From NCBI GenBank assembly GCA_026018925.1, contig JAKSZU010000016.1, forward strand, positions 744,001-808,000: 64,000 nucleotides of DNA. The letters run 5' to 3'. This DNA comes from Tupaia tana. Taxonomy: Eukaryota > Chordata > Mammalia > Scandentia > Tupaiidae. The notes under the pieces are model-generated. The model ran no database searches. It saw nothing but the letters and a program-made list of their open reading frames with translations, and was not told the origin of the DNA. Every line of letters begins with the position of its first letter. Within the stretch, counting starts at the first letter, position 1. A program made the translations under genes and the position numbers. Positions 51,775-62,569 of the stretch are shown piece by piece.

Positions 51775-52795
51775 ATCATTTTGCTAGAGGTGCATACGCG
51801 TGCTGGAGAGAGACAGGGCAGTGGGGGGCACTGGTCTCACCTCCCCCCAGGGGCATGGCGTGCTGGAGAGAGACAGGGCTGTGGGGGGCACTGGTCTCAC
51901 CTCCCCCAGGGGCATACGCGTGCTGGAGAGAGACAGGGCTGACAGGGCTGTGGGGGGCACTGGTCTCACCTCCCCCCAGGGGCATACGCGTGCTGGAGAG
52001 AGACAGGGCTGTGGGGGGCACTGGTCTCACCTCCCCCCAGGGGCATGGCATGCTGGAGAGAGACAGGGCTGTGGGGGGCACTGGTCTCACCTCCCCCAGG
52101 GGCATGGCGTGCTGGAGAGAGACAGGGCTGTGGGGGGCACTGGTCTCACCTCCCCCCAGGGGCATATGCGTGCTGGAGAGAGACAGGGCTGTGGGGGGCA
52201 CTGCTCTCACCTCCCCCAGGGGCGAACACGTGCTGGAGAGAGACAGGGCAGTGGGGGGCACTGGTCTCACCTCCCCCCAGGGGCATACGCGTGCTGGAGA
52301 GAGACAGGGCTGTGGGGGGCACTGGTCTCACCTCCCCCCAGGGGCATACGCGTGCTGGAGAGAGACAGGGCTGTGGGGGGCACTGCTCTCACCTCCCCCC
52401 AGGGACGTACACGTGCTGGAGAGAGACAGGGCTGTGGGGGGCACTGGTCTCACCTCCCCCCAGGGGCATACGCGTGCTGGAGAGAGACAGGGCTGTGGGG
52501 GGCACTGCTCTCACCTCCCCCCAGGGGCGTACACGTGCTGGAGAGAGACAGGGCAGTGGGGGGCACTGCTCTCACCTCCCCCCAGGGGCGTACACGTGCT
52601 GGAGAGAGACAGGGCAGTGGGGGGGCACTGCTCTCACCTCCCCCAGGGACGTGGGCGTGCCGTACTCCCTCCTCCAGCCCTCCTCTGGGGATTCAGGCAC
52701 ACACGTGCTTGTGCCCTGCGTGTTTTTCAAGCTGCTGAGTCCACGACCACGACTGCAGCCGGTCTGGGGGACCCACCGTGCCAGGATCTGGCCCG
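51775..52795 (-). mobile_element. SINE-A with a 14-15 copy internal minisatellite, minus
   Basis: The left side TTTGCTAGAGGTGCATACG equals the SINE-A tail complement TTTGCTATAGGGCGCGTGCG. The right side (52650-52795) continues as SINE-A: GTACTCCCTCCTCCAGCCC, GATTCAGGCACACACGTGC and TTTTTCAAGCTGCTGAGTCC. Between them a piece of the element is repeated (next entry). Confidence 0.85.
51787..52660. repeat. 60-61-bp minisatellite, 14-15 units
   Basis: Unit landmarks: GTGCTGGAGAGAGACAGGG, then GTGGGGGGCACTG, CTCTCACC or TCTCACCTCCC and CCCAGGGGC. Copies start near 51801, 51861, 51921, 51991 (10-bp internal duplication), 52051, 52110, 52171, 52231, 52292, 52353, 52414, 52475, 52536 and 52597. Identity between units is very high. 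It leaves all three plus frames open, hence a meaningless 431-codon frame. Confidence 0.97.
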
Positions 52796-54105
52796 TCCCC
52801 TCAGTGGTGTGGAAAACGGAGCGTCACAGACAGTTACAGGAGACAGTGCCACCACACCCTGGCGTGAGGTGGTGGTGCGCCCTGCGTTCTCCCAGCAGAG
52901 GGACGTGCTTGGACTTAGCAGAGGCTGAAGCGCTGAGATGAGCTCCGTGACTCATGGACAGGTCAGAGGCTGCTGATGGCGACATGTTTGGTTTCATCAG
53001 GAGGGTGGTAGCGGTGTGCACAGGTCTCTCCTGTGAACTTAGGAAGCCTCAGTGACAGCCGCAGGCGGCCCTTAGAATTTTGGCGGGAGGCTGGCAGGTG
53101 CGGGAGCATCTGCAGAGACTCTGGGGAAGGTGGCGGGCCAGGGAGGGAGCTTAAGGAATAGTGGCCAAATGGAGCCAAAAGCGATTTCCGGCCAGTGGCC
53201 TCTGGGCCTGAAGGTGCTTGTGGGACTCCGCTCTTCCCAGATGGGGAGCCAGAGCCCAGAGGCGTGATGGGTGCCTGGAATGCCGCCACTTGGGTCGCTG
53301 CCCACCTCATACCTGTAGCCTCACTTCCCAGCCGCCCAGCTGTGCAGAAGACACAGCCCAGGGAGCACTTACCGAGGAGAGGTTCGCACTTAGCGAGTAT
53401 TGAGAGCACGTTCCCTGTTTTTGGAGGTGATGTGTCACATGAACGTTGTACTGTGGTCCAGAATTCACAGTTGTGGGGAGGCTTGTCCTGGGAAACCCCG
53501 CTTCCCTCTGGATTAGTGGACTGAGGAGTGCAGCGACCACAGGACTGTGCTTTGCACAAATATGCGTCGAGCACTTTCGTGACTAACTGCTGGAAGTGTG
53601 GTTGTGAGCCGTGGTCTGCCCAAGCCAGCTCAGACTGCCGTGGCATTTTCAAGGAGTATTGCGAGTTGGTTGTTAAATGCAGCTACACAAGTAAATTACG
53701 TTAAAGACAGGGCAGGAAGTACTGAGAACTCGGCACCTGCTCAGTGCTTTAGCATAGCCTTGGCTGTGTGTGTGTGTGTACACTGCATAACAGCACCCTG
53801 TGGCACACCGCTCCCAGCCGTGTGTGCTCCGACATCGGGTTCCCAGCTCTGCATGAGCTGTGAGCTGTGGTGGGAGTCCTTATCCCGCGAAACCAGCTGG
53901 GGCCGCACACCAGGGCGTGGCTCATCGTTTTGTTCATTGTCTGGAGCGTGGCGGAGAAAATGTGAACAGTGCAGTTTAAGCCTAGAGTGCTTTGTGTCTG
54001 CAGCCATTACACTGAGCAGCCCAAAATTTGAGTGCATACTCTTCTGGTGTTTGAAAGCAAGCGTCAATTCAGCAGAGCAGTGCTGCGAGTATGTTTGATC
54101 TGTGT
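52796..54105. other. Unique sequence, 1.3 kb without SINEs
   Basis: No exon or repeat recognised. A (TG)n patch lies at 53763-53779. Confidence 0.4.
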
Positions 54106-54119
54106 CTTCTTTTTCTTTC

Positions 54120-54395
54120 TTTTTTTTTTTTTTTTTTTTTTTTGAGAGGTTTTCGCTATAGGGCACGTGCGCTCGCCAGACAGACAGAGAGAGACAGGGA
54201 GACAGAAAGCGAGAAATCACCCCCCAGGGGGGATGGTCACGCCGCAATCCCTTCTCCTCCATTCTCCTCTTGGGATCTTGGGCACGCATGCACATGCGCC
54301 CGGCGTGAGTTTAAGCCACTGGGTCCAGGACGCGAACTGCGGTCAACTACGTGGGAGTCCAGCGACATAGCCCATTACGCTAACTGCTGGTTCCC
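54120..54395 (-). mobile_element. SINE-A, full length, minus
   Basis: T-run, TTTTCGCTATAGGGCACGTG, GGACGCGAACTGCGGTCAAC and the head end GCTAACTGCTGGTTCCC. The flanks share CTTCTTTTTCTTTCTT. It belongs to the young subgroup. Confidence 0.95.
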
Positions 54396-54411
54396 TTCTT
54401 TTTCTTTCTTT

Positions 54412-54648
54412 AAATTTCTTTTTATTTATTTATTCCCTCCATAAGTAAGAGAGACAGAGAGACGGAAGGTAAGGCATTCCCTACAGGACCCCACACACGG
54501 TCACCTCCAGCCTCGGCCAGCCCTGGATCTTGGGCACATGCGCCTGCCCAGATTGTCCAGGGAGGCCTCCAGACATGAACCCAAAACCTTCCTGGGCGGG
54601 TCAGCCTTGCAGAGCTGTGTGCTGTACTGCACCATCTGGCCCTGTCTT
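54412..54648 (-). mobile_element. SINE-C, minus
   Basis: TTTATTTATTTATTCCCTCC tail end, GAGAGACAGAGAGACGGAAG, CAGCCCTGGATCTTGGGCAC and the head end GCACCATCTGGCCC. Confidence 0.75.
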
Positions 54649-54777
54649 CCTTGTTTTGCTTTTGTTTTACTCCTTAAAAAAAATGAAAGTATCAGCCAAC
54701 CTCACTGGTCTGTCAGTTGTACCCATAGGTCAGGGGCACAGATACAGTAGTTGGGACTCCCCGAAGAGAGACAAAAT

Positions 54778-55166
54778 CTGTGAGAGTTCCATGAGAGCCA
54801 CGTTACACAGTTCTGTGAGAGCCATGTGCATGAGAGCCACGTCACACGGTTCTGTGAGAGTTCCATGAGAGCCACGTCACACAGTTCTGTGAGAGTTCCA
54901 CGAAAGCCACGTTACACAGTTCTGTGAGAGTTCCGTGAGAACCACGTTACACAGTTCTGTGAGAGTTCCGCGGGAACCATGTTACACAGTTCTGTGAGAG
55001 TTCCATGAGAGCCACGTCACACAGTTCTGTGAGAGTTCCACAAAAGCCACGTTACACAGTTCTGTGAGAGTTCCGTGAGAACCACGTTACACAGTTCTGT
55101 GAGAGTTCCGCGGGAGCCACGTTACACAGTTCTGTGAGTGTTCCATGAGAGCCACGTTACAGAGCT
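54778..55166. repeat. 35-bp minisatellite, 11 units, with 4-unit higher-order repeat
   Basis: Units start with CTGTGAGAGTTCC and end ACGTTACACAGTT. Unit 2 is 39 bp, the rest 35 bp. Units 3-6 and 7-10 repeat the same order of variants (ATGAGAGCC, ACGAAAGCC or ACAAAAGCC, GTGAGAACC, GCGGGAACC or GCGGGAGCC), a 140-bp duplication. Confidence 0.97.
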
Positions 55167-55698
55167 CTGTGGCGCCGAGGCTATGATTATTTGTTACTTC
55201 GACCTTTGCTGCCACGTCTCGCCGTCCATTACTGTTACTCAGTTGTGTATCTTAGCACGTCTTTAGTGTCAGTGTACCCACTAATGCACACTCATTCTTG
55301 GAGACAGGGTGTCAGGCGTTCTTCACAGCCAGCCCAGAACTGTCGCTGTGCTCGTAGTGTCTGCGGGAGACAGATAAAGGGGATCGCAGAGACGCCCACT
55401 ATGAAGCGAGGACGGGGAGGGCCAGCGGGGCCGTGTACCTGCCTGGGGGGAGAAGACGAGGTACGTGGTCGGGGTTGGAGGGGCGAGTGGCAGTCAGGGA
55501 GGCCCCTGGGGAGGTGGTCTCCAGTTACGCAAGAGCCCTGGGTGAGGCCAGGGGGGCAGGCTGGCTGCTGTGGTGGCTGCGGCAGGCTGATAAGGGAAAG
55601 GGGTGACAGGCCTCAGGGCGTGGGCCAGCGTGCATGGGGACTTGGTGCAGGGCATGTGGGGGCTCATAGTGACGGTCCGGGACTCCGCCTTCTGGCAG
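55167..55698. other. Unique GC-rich sequence
   Basis: Nothing recognised before the exon-like segment. Confidence 0.35.
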
Positions 55699-55755
55699 GT
55701 TGCCGCAGACACGTCAGAGGTTTCAGATGAGAGGCTAAAGGAGTATTCTTGTGAA
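55699..55755 (+). other. Possible 57-nt exon (VAADTSEVSDERLKEYSCE)
   Basis: Acceptor CTCCGCCTTCTGGCAG is followed by 19 in-frame codons and the donor GTGAA|GTGAGTACG. Only the phase-0 frame is open. The peptide VAADTSEVSDERLKEYSCE is acidic and protein-like, with no domain recognised. It does not fit the phase after the 50716-50756 piece or the 37222 ATG, so at most one of these could be right as drawn. Confidence 0.25.
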
Positions 55756-56435
55756 GTGAGTACGTAAGTTCAACAAATACAAACCGTCCAGTGACTGTGC
55801 TGATGGCTTTCAGGGAGTCGTAGTCGTGACATGGTCCTTACCCACTCGGAGGACTACCCCAGGGCCAGATGTGTGTGCGTAGGTGGTTTGGACGAGACGC
55901 TGCAGAGGGAGCTAATAACCCTGCCTGCGGGTGGAGAAGGCAGGGTAGCGGTTCGCATTCCTCACCTGGACCCCAGAAGGTCACCCACCTTCGCCAACGT
56001 TCTTCCCGTCTCTGCTTCCTGGTTTGTTCCTGAGTGTCGTCCTACTTCATGAATGTCGTCTGTTTCCAGCCAGACCGCTGGAGAGAAGCCACCTCCCATG
56101 CTCCCTGCTGTTCTTAGCCTGTGGTATGTGATTTGGGGAAGATTTATTGATTTTTTGTTTAGTTTAGTTTTTGTTTTTATCCACCAGCAGAGCCTCGGCC
56201 TGGGCGTGGTGAGGAGGAGACTTAGGAGACTCAGACTTTGTCTGTCTAACACTTAGAGGATGGAGCCTCGGGCGTGCTAGGCTGGGAGGGGGCAGTCTAG
56301 CAGTCACTGGTGCACGGGGTTCCCTCCGACAGTCTCTGGTAGCGCTCAGTACCTCTGTCCTAGTTTACCAGCCTTCATGGAGCCCCTGCTGTATGCCAGG
56401 CCCAGTCTCAGGCAGTTACGCACACGACGTGGCTA
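55756..56435. other. Unique sequence with L2-like scraps
   Basis: TTCAACAAATACAAACCGTC and GGAGCCCCTGCTGTATGCC resemble L2 3' fragments. Otherwise nothing recognised. Confidence 0.4.
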
Positions 56436-57546
56436 CCGCCCTTGTTTGGTTTCGTCATTGTGTTTCAGCTTTATTATATAGCTCACCTGTGTAGTTCATC
56501 CACTTAAAAGCATGCACGTCAGGGGTTTGTAGAATATTCAGAGTTGTGTATATCACCGCTATCAATTTTAGAACATTCGTATCATTCCCAGAGAAACCCT
56601 GTCCCCATCATAGTCACTCCCCACGTCTGTCCAGCTCAGCCCCCGAGCCCTGTGGAGCTGTTACTACTCACCCACTTCTCATCTTTGTGGGTTTGCTATG
56701 CTGGACCATTCACGTGATGGGCCACAGGTGTTTTACCTTTCGCGACCGACTTCTTTGACTTGGCATGGTGTCGTCGGGTAATGTTACTCCTTTTTACTGC
56801 AGAACGTCAGTGTGTGGGTTGGTACTCCGTGCCATGGATTCACTGTACCACGTGGATTTTCTTTGTCCATTCAGCAGTTGGTAGACATCTGGCTTGTTTC
56901 CACCTTCTAATAACTATTTTGAATAATGTTGCTATGAACATCCATGCCCAAGTGTTTGTGTGGATACATGTTTTCGTCTCCCTTGGGTATATACTTAGGA
57001 GTAAAATTGCAGGGTCGTATGGTAACTATGTTTAACATTTTGAAGAACTGCCAAACTGTGTTCCAACGTGGCCACATTTATTTTACATTCCCACCAGCAA
57101 TGCAGGAGTGTCCCAGTATCCCCCAACACTGTCTTATTGCCATTTGATGTGGTTTGATTGCGTTCTCCTAATGGTTGATAATGGTGAGCATCTTTTTCTG
57201 TGCTTCTGGCCATTTGTAGCTCTGTTTCTGATAACTATTCAGATTCCTTGACCATGTAAAAATCAGGTTATGTTTGGACTATTGCTATTTAAGAATTCTT
57301 TATGTGTTCTGCACACAAGTACCTTATCAGATACTTGATTTGCAGGTCTTTTCTCCCCTCGTGGGTTGTGCTTGCACTTTTTGGGTGATGCCCTTTATTG
57401 CTTCAACCCATACAAGCGTCTAATTTTGGTGAAGTCATAGGTGCTCTCGAGTAAACCCAGATTTGCGTGTTGGCGCCCGTGCTTTCAGGAGTTTCTGTGG
57501 TATTTAACACATCGAGGTCTAGAATGGGATATGAGGTCCAGCAGTG
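56436..57546 (-). mobile_element. Old L1M fragment, minus strand
   Basis: Minus-strand L1 ORF2/3' region: TTCATCCACTTAAAAGCATG, CAGAGAAACCCTGTCCCCAT, AATAATGTTGCTATGAACAT, GGGTATATACTTAGGAGTAA and ACATTCCCACCAGCAATGC. About 1.1 kb, no intact frame. Confidence 0.9.
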
Positions 57547-57565
57547 TCATAATCAATACTAAGCA

Positions 57566-57742
57566 TTTCTTTTTTTTTTTTTTAAAGGACTTATTTAAGT
57601 GTATTATTTTTATTATTTAATTTGACCAAAGAGAGACTGAAAAAGGGAAAGTGAGAAAGCAAGCCACCAGGTCCAGGACTTGAACTGTGGTCAGCCATAG
57701 GGGAATCCAGTGCCTTAACCACCACGCTACCTGCTCGCCCTA
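57566..57742 (-). mobile_element. SINE-B, minus
   Basis: ATTTAATTTGACCAAAGAGA tail end, GACTTGAACTGTGGTCAGCC and the head end CTACCTGCTCGCCC. The flanks AATACTAAGCATTTCT and AATACTCAGCACTTCT are a 16-bp duplication with two changes. Confidence 0.92.
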
Positions 57743-58125
57743 AATACTCAGCACTTCTGATGTTTGGTGACTCGTTTTAACTTTGGAAACTTAAAATCCT
57801 ATTAAAACAGACAGCAGGTCAGAAAAGCTCTTTAAATATTTTATTCACCATTCTGCTGATTTTTGTTTTTAAAGGCAATAACCTGATGGCTAGCGAACAC
57901 ACTGAGAGTCAGGCCCGTGGGGGTTGGACACAGGTGTCCGAGGCATATGTGAGCACACACCAGGAAAGTGCAGCGCTGTGGTTTCCCATTGTAATCTTAA
58001 CTCCCTCGTAGTATCTAATGAGGTTTCGTCTTTATTTACTCTAGTATAAGACGTGGATTTAATAACCAGTGCATCTGGGTTATGTGGGCACGTTACCAAA
58101 TGTGAATCGTCTCCTACCTGGTCCC
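57743..58125. other. Unique sequence
   Basis: Nothing recognised. Confidence 0.35.
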
Positions 58126-60120
58126 TTCTCCCTCTCTCATATATATATCATATGTGTAATTATATATAGTTCTCTGTCTCTCATATATATAGCATATGTG
58201 TAATTACAGTTCTCTCTCTCTCATATATGTAGCATATGTGTAATTATGTACAGTTCTCTCTCTCATATATATAGCATATGTGTAATTATGTATAGTTCTC
58301 TCTCTCTCATATATATAGCATATGTGTAATTATGGGGCTGGCAAGTGGCATGGTGGTTAAAGGCGCCAGACTCCCACATGGCCGACCACGGTTCAAGTCT
58401 CGGACCTGGTGGCTTGCTTTCTCACTTCCTCTCTCTCTCTCTGTCTCTCTCTGATCAAACTGAAAAATAATAATGATATAATAATAAATAAAGTTAAAAT
58501 AAAAATAATTCTTTAAAAAAATAAATAAAAAAAAATAAAATAATTATGTACAGTTCTCTTTCTCTCATATATATAGCATATGTGTAATTATGTACAGTTC
58601 TCTCTCTGTCATATATATAGCATATGTGTAATTATGTACAGTTCTCTGTCTCTCATATATATAGCATATGTGTAATTATGTACAGTTCTCTCTCTCTCAT
58701 ATATATAGCATATGTGTAATTATGTACAGTTCTCTCTCTCTCTCATATATATAGCATATGTGTAATTATGTACAGTTCTCTGTCTCTCATATATATAGCA
58801 TATGTGTAATTATGTACAGTTCTCTCTCTCTCATATATATAGCATATGTGTAATTATGTACAGTTCTCTCTCTCTCATATATATAGCATATGTGTAATTA
58901 TGTACAGTTCTCTCTCTCATATATATAGCATATGTGTAATTATGTACAGTTCTCTCTCTCTCATATATATAGCATATGTGTAATTATGTACAGTTCTCTC
59001 TCATATATATAGCATATGTGTAATTATGTATAGTTCTCTGTCTCTCATATATGTAGCATATGTGTAATTATGTACAGTTCTCTGTCTCTCATATATGTAG
59101 CATATGTGTAATTATGTACAGTTCTCTCTCTCTCATATATATAGCATATGTGTAATTATGTATAGTTCTCTGTCTCTCATATATATAGCATATGTGTAAT
59201 TATGTACAGTTCTCTCTCTCTCATATATATAGCATATGTGTAATTATGTATAGTTCTCTGTCTCTCATATAGCATATGTGTAATTATGTACAGTTCTCTG
59301 TCTCTCATATATGTAGCATATGTGTAATTATGTACAGTTCTCTCTCTCATATATATAGCATATGTGTAATTATGTATAGTTCTCTGTCTCTCATATATAT
59401 AGCATATGTGTAATTATGTACAGTTCTCTCTCTCTCATATATATAGCATATGTGTAATTATGTACAGTTCTCTCTCTCTCATATATATAGCATATGTGTA
59501 ATTATGTATAGTTCTCTGTCTCTCAGATATATAGCATATGTGTAATTATGTATAGTTCTCTCTCTCTCTCTCATATATAGCGTATGTGTAATTATGTATA
59601 GTTCTCTCTCATATGTATAGCATATGTGTAATTATGTATAGTTCTCTCTCATATATATATCATACATGTAATTATGTATAGTTCTCTCATATATATAGCA
59701 TATATGTAATTATGTATAGTTCTCTCTCATATATATCATATATGTAATTATGTATAGTTCTCTCATATATATCATATATGTGTGTATAGTTCTCTCTCTC
59801 TCATATATATATCATATATGTATGTATTGCTCTCTCTGTCATATATATAGCATATGTGTAATTATGTACAGTTCTCTCTCTCATATATATATATCATACA
59901 TGTAATTATGTATAGTTCTCTCTCATATATATCATATATGTAATTATGTATAGTTCTCTCTCATATATATCATACATGTAATTATGTATAGTTCTCTCTC
60001 TCATATATATATCATATATGTAATTATGTATAGTTCTCTCTCTCATATATATATATCATATATGTAATTATGTATAGTTCTCTCTCATATATATCATATA
60101 TGTAATTATGTATAGTTCTC

Positions 60121-60121
<1 letters not shown>
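58126..60121. repeat. AT-rich satellite-like array, about 44-bp unit, over 40 copies
   Basis: The usual unit is AGTTCTCTCTCTCTCATATA + TATAGCATATGTGTAATTAT + GTAC. Unit length varies (about 31-46 bp) with the CT and TA runs. The central units are homogeneous. From about 59.6 kb they shorten and lose the AGC step (ATCATATATGTAATTATG). A SINE-B interrupts the array at 58334-58545. Confidence 0.97.
58334..58545 (+). mobile_element. SINE-B inserted in the satellite array
   Basis: GGGGCTGGCAAGTGGCATGG head, TTGCTTTCTCACTTCCTCTC and a long AT-rich tail. The array sequence TAATTATG is duplicated on both sides. Confidence 0.95.

Positions 60122-60166
<45 letters not shown>
60122..60166. repeat. (TA)n(CA)n microsatellite
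   Basis: A short (TA)n then (CA)n run capping the 44-bp array. Confidence 0.95.
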
Positions 60167-60170
<4 letters not shown>

Positions 60171-60209
60171 TATAAAACATCCATATTATACACACTTATC
60201 TTGTTTTTA

Positions 60210-60352
60210 AAGTATTATGTTTTTAAATTTGCTATAGGGCATGTGTGCTCACCAGAGAGGGATGGGGGCCGGGGGTGGGCAGGGAGGAGTGAGAGAGTAA
60301 GCCACCAGGCCCCATGGGAGTCTAGTGCCTGACCATTGCCCCCTGCTGGCCT
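60210..60352 (-). mobile_element. SINE-A with internal deletion, minus
   Basis: AATTTGCTATAGGGCATGTG tail end, AAGCCACCAGGCCCCATGGG (shortened middle) and the head end CCCCCTGCTGGCC. Confidence 0.85.
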
Positions 60353-60850
60353 CCTGCCATGTATTTTAGGAGTTTACCTGTTCTCTCTGTTATTCAGACA
60401 CGGTGAAAAAGACATGAAACAACCAGCTGACAGAGTGACGTTCTGTGGGCTCTGATCTTGCTGCCTCCTCTGGGCCTCCCGGCACTTCTGTGGCGGCAAA
60501 GCCTGTCCCAGAGATGAGGGCACAGGTGCAGGAGGTGCTGGGGAGGCCGCTCGCCGCCCAGGCCCGCGTGGCTCGGTAGGGTGGACTTAGCAGGCTCCCT
60601 GTTGGGGACGCATTTGGGATGGTGTGCACGGGTGTTACTTCCGAGCCTTGCTCGTCCTGTATCTCGTTTAGCTCTCTACTAAGTATTTTCATTTCAAATT
60701 GGGGTAAGTGTGTCGGATTTTTCCTTTGCATGTATGTGAACAAGTGAGTGTAAACCACATAGCCAGGGAGGGAGTGGGGGCAGATGTGAGAAGCTCTGTC
60801 TTTCCAGGTGCAAGAAAGTTGTGGGAGTTGATCAAAGAGTAAGTAGATCT
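60353..60850. other. Unique sequence
   Basis: Nothing recognised. A minus frame here runs into the neighbouring SINE. Confidence 0.35.
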
Positions 60851-61115
60851 GGGACCAGCAGTTGGCATAATGGCTATGTCGCTGGACTCCCATGTAGTCG
60901 ACCACGGTTCGAGTCCCGGACCCAGTGGCTTAAACTCATGCTGGGCGCATGTGCGTGCGTGCCCAAGATCCCTAGAGGAGAAGGGATTGCGGCGTGGCCA
61001 TCCCCCCGGGGGGTGATTTCTCGCTTTCTGTCTCTCTGTCTCTCTCTGTTTTTCTGGTGAGCACACGTGCTCTATAGCGAAAACCTCTCAAAAAAAGGGA
61101 GGGAAAAAAAAGAGG
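60851..61115 (+). mobile_element. SINE-A, near consensus
   Basis: GGGACCAGCAGTTGGCATAA head, GGTTCGAGTCCCGGACCC, and CTCTATAGCGAAAACCTCTC end. A perfect 10-bp duplication AAGTAGATCT flanks it (60841-60850 and 61116-61125). It has a small deletion in GGAGAATGGAGGAGAAGG. Confidence 0.96.
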
Positions 61116-61158
61116 AAGTAGATCTAGTGGAGTATAAGACCATTTTACATTTCCCAGG

Positions 61159-61358
61159 CTGGGCCGGCAGGTAGCTTGGAGGTTAAGGCGCCGGATCCCA
61201 CATGGCCACCTCCGTGCCTGTGTACCTAGAATCCTGAGAAGAGACTAGAGAAGAGATTGTAGCATGGCCATTTCTCCAGGGGGTGATTTCTCACTTTCCT
61301 TCTTTCCTTCTCTCTTTCTGGTGCGTACGTGTGCCTTATAACAAAACGATAAAAAGAA
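61159..61358 (+). mobile_element. SINE-A with internal deletion
   Basis: GGGCCGGCAGGTAGCTTGGA head runs from GGATCCCACATGGCCACC directly to GTGCCTGTGTACCTAGAATC, losing the B box. End TGCCTTATAACAAAACG. Confidence 0.85.
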
Positions 61359-61811
61359 CGTTTCCCTGGCTTGTGTGTGAGGTGTCAGCCAGGAGGCCTC
61401 AGAATCCTTGGATGGCTGCTTAGCGAGTCCGGTTCTCAACGAAGCCGTCTGCGTCCCGTTCCGAGAGGTGCAGTCCCGATCTAGTGGAGAGGAGTGGGCA
61501 GCGGGGCCGCTCCCGTCCACAGAACGTGAGGCTATTTCCATGTGGCTTTCTGGCCACAGCGCGGACCCCAGACTGGCAGTCCTGTGGAAGGCGTCCACCC
61601 AGGGCGCGGTGGTGCTGAAGAACACCACAGGGCCCACGGGTTCCGCGTCCATGTCCAGGGCCTCCGTGAGCACTCCACGCGTGTGAGCCCGGGCCCCGGG
61701 ACCTGGCCGACTGTGCGGGGGGGCGGGGGGGGGGTGCTGTGGCATGAAGACCCTGTAGGGATCTGCCTGCACCCCCGCGGAAGACGTAAGCTTAAAAAGA
61801 TTGTTATCCTT
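61359..61811. other. Unique sequence with a G-rich run
   Basis: GCGGGGGGGCGGGGGGGGGG near 61716-61735 could fold as a G-quadruplex. Otherwise nothing recognised. Confidence 0.45.
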
Positions 61812-62040
61812 GGGTCCGGCAGGTGACTTAGTGGTTGGGCTCTGGACTTCCACATGACCGACCATGGTTTGAGTCCCGGGCCCACCTGGTGGCCTGAAAA
61901 ATCACACCAGTTGTGTGTGCGTGCATGCCCAAAATCTCTTGAGAGTAGAGGAGAAGAAGTTGTGGCATGGCCATTCCCCTGGGGTATGATTTCTTGCTTT
62001 CTGTCTCTCTCTGTGTCTCTGGTGTGCACATGCACCCTAT

Positions 62041-62072
<32 letters not shown>
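61812..62072 (+). mobile_element. SINE-A with about 29 A
   Basis: GGGTCCGGCAGGTGACTTAG head, GGTTTGAGTCCCGGGCCC and CACCCTATAGC, then poly(A). Confidence 0.93.
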
Positions 62073-62076
<4 letters not shown>

Positions 62077-62105
62077 TACTCTTGAAATGGCCTTGGGGGT
62101 CTCTG

Positions 62106-62566
62106 CACTCCAGCCTCCCCGCCTGCCTGTGCTCACACCTCACTCCAGCCTCCCCGCCTGCCTGTGCTCACACCTCACTCCAGCCTCCCCGCCCACCTGT
62201 GCTCACACCTCACTCCAGCCTCCCTGCCTGTGCTCACACCTCACTCCAGCCTCCCCGCCCACCTGTGCTCACACCTCACTCACTCCAGCCTCCCCGCCTG
62301 CCTGTGCTCACACCTCACTCCAGCCTCCCCGCCTGCCCTGTGCTCACACCTCACTCCAGCCTCCCCGCCTGCCTGTGCTCACACCTCACTCCAGCCTCCC
62401 CGCCTGCCCTGTGCTCACACCTCACTCCAGCCTCCCCGCCTGCCCTGTGCTCACACCTCACTCCAGCCTCCCCGCCTGCCCTGTGCTCACACCTCACTCC
62501 AGCCTCCCCGCCTGCCCTGTGCTCACACCTCACAGCAGCCTCCCCCCCTGCTCTGTGCTCACACCT
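62106..62566. repeat. 31-39-bp minisatellite, 13 units
   Basis: Units read CTCCAGCCTCCCCGCCTGCC + (C)TGTGCTCACACCTCA. Variants: a 4-bp shorter unit (CCTCCCTGCCTGTG), a CTCACTCACTCC slip, and a late run of GCCCTGTG units. The plus frames are open for this reason only. Confidence 0.97.
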
Positions 62567-62569
62567 GGA

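Noticed and set aside
51633-52928. A 431-codon plus-strand open frame with repeated ERDRAVGGTG-type peptides
   Set aside because: It is a by-product of the 60-bp minisatellite: overlapping frames of 298 and 312 codons are open too, and the source is a SINE.
54778-55166. CRISPR-like array of regular repeats
   Set aside because: Units are directly adjacent with no unique spacers, in mammalian DNA: a minisatellite.
56155-56260. A second 7SL-like element (GCCTGGGCGTGGTG)
   Set aside because: Only a few short words match. There is no continuous 7SL order as at 48.93 kb.
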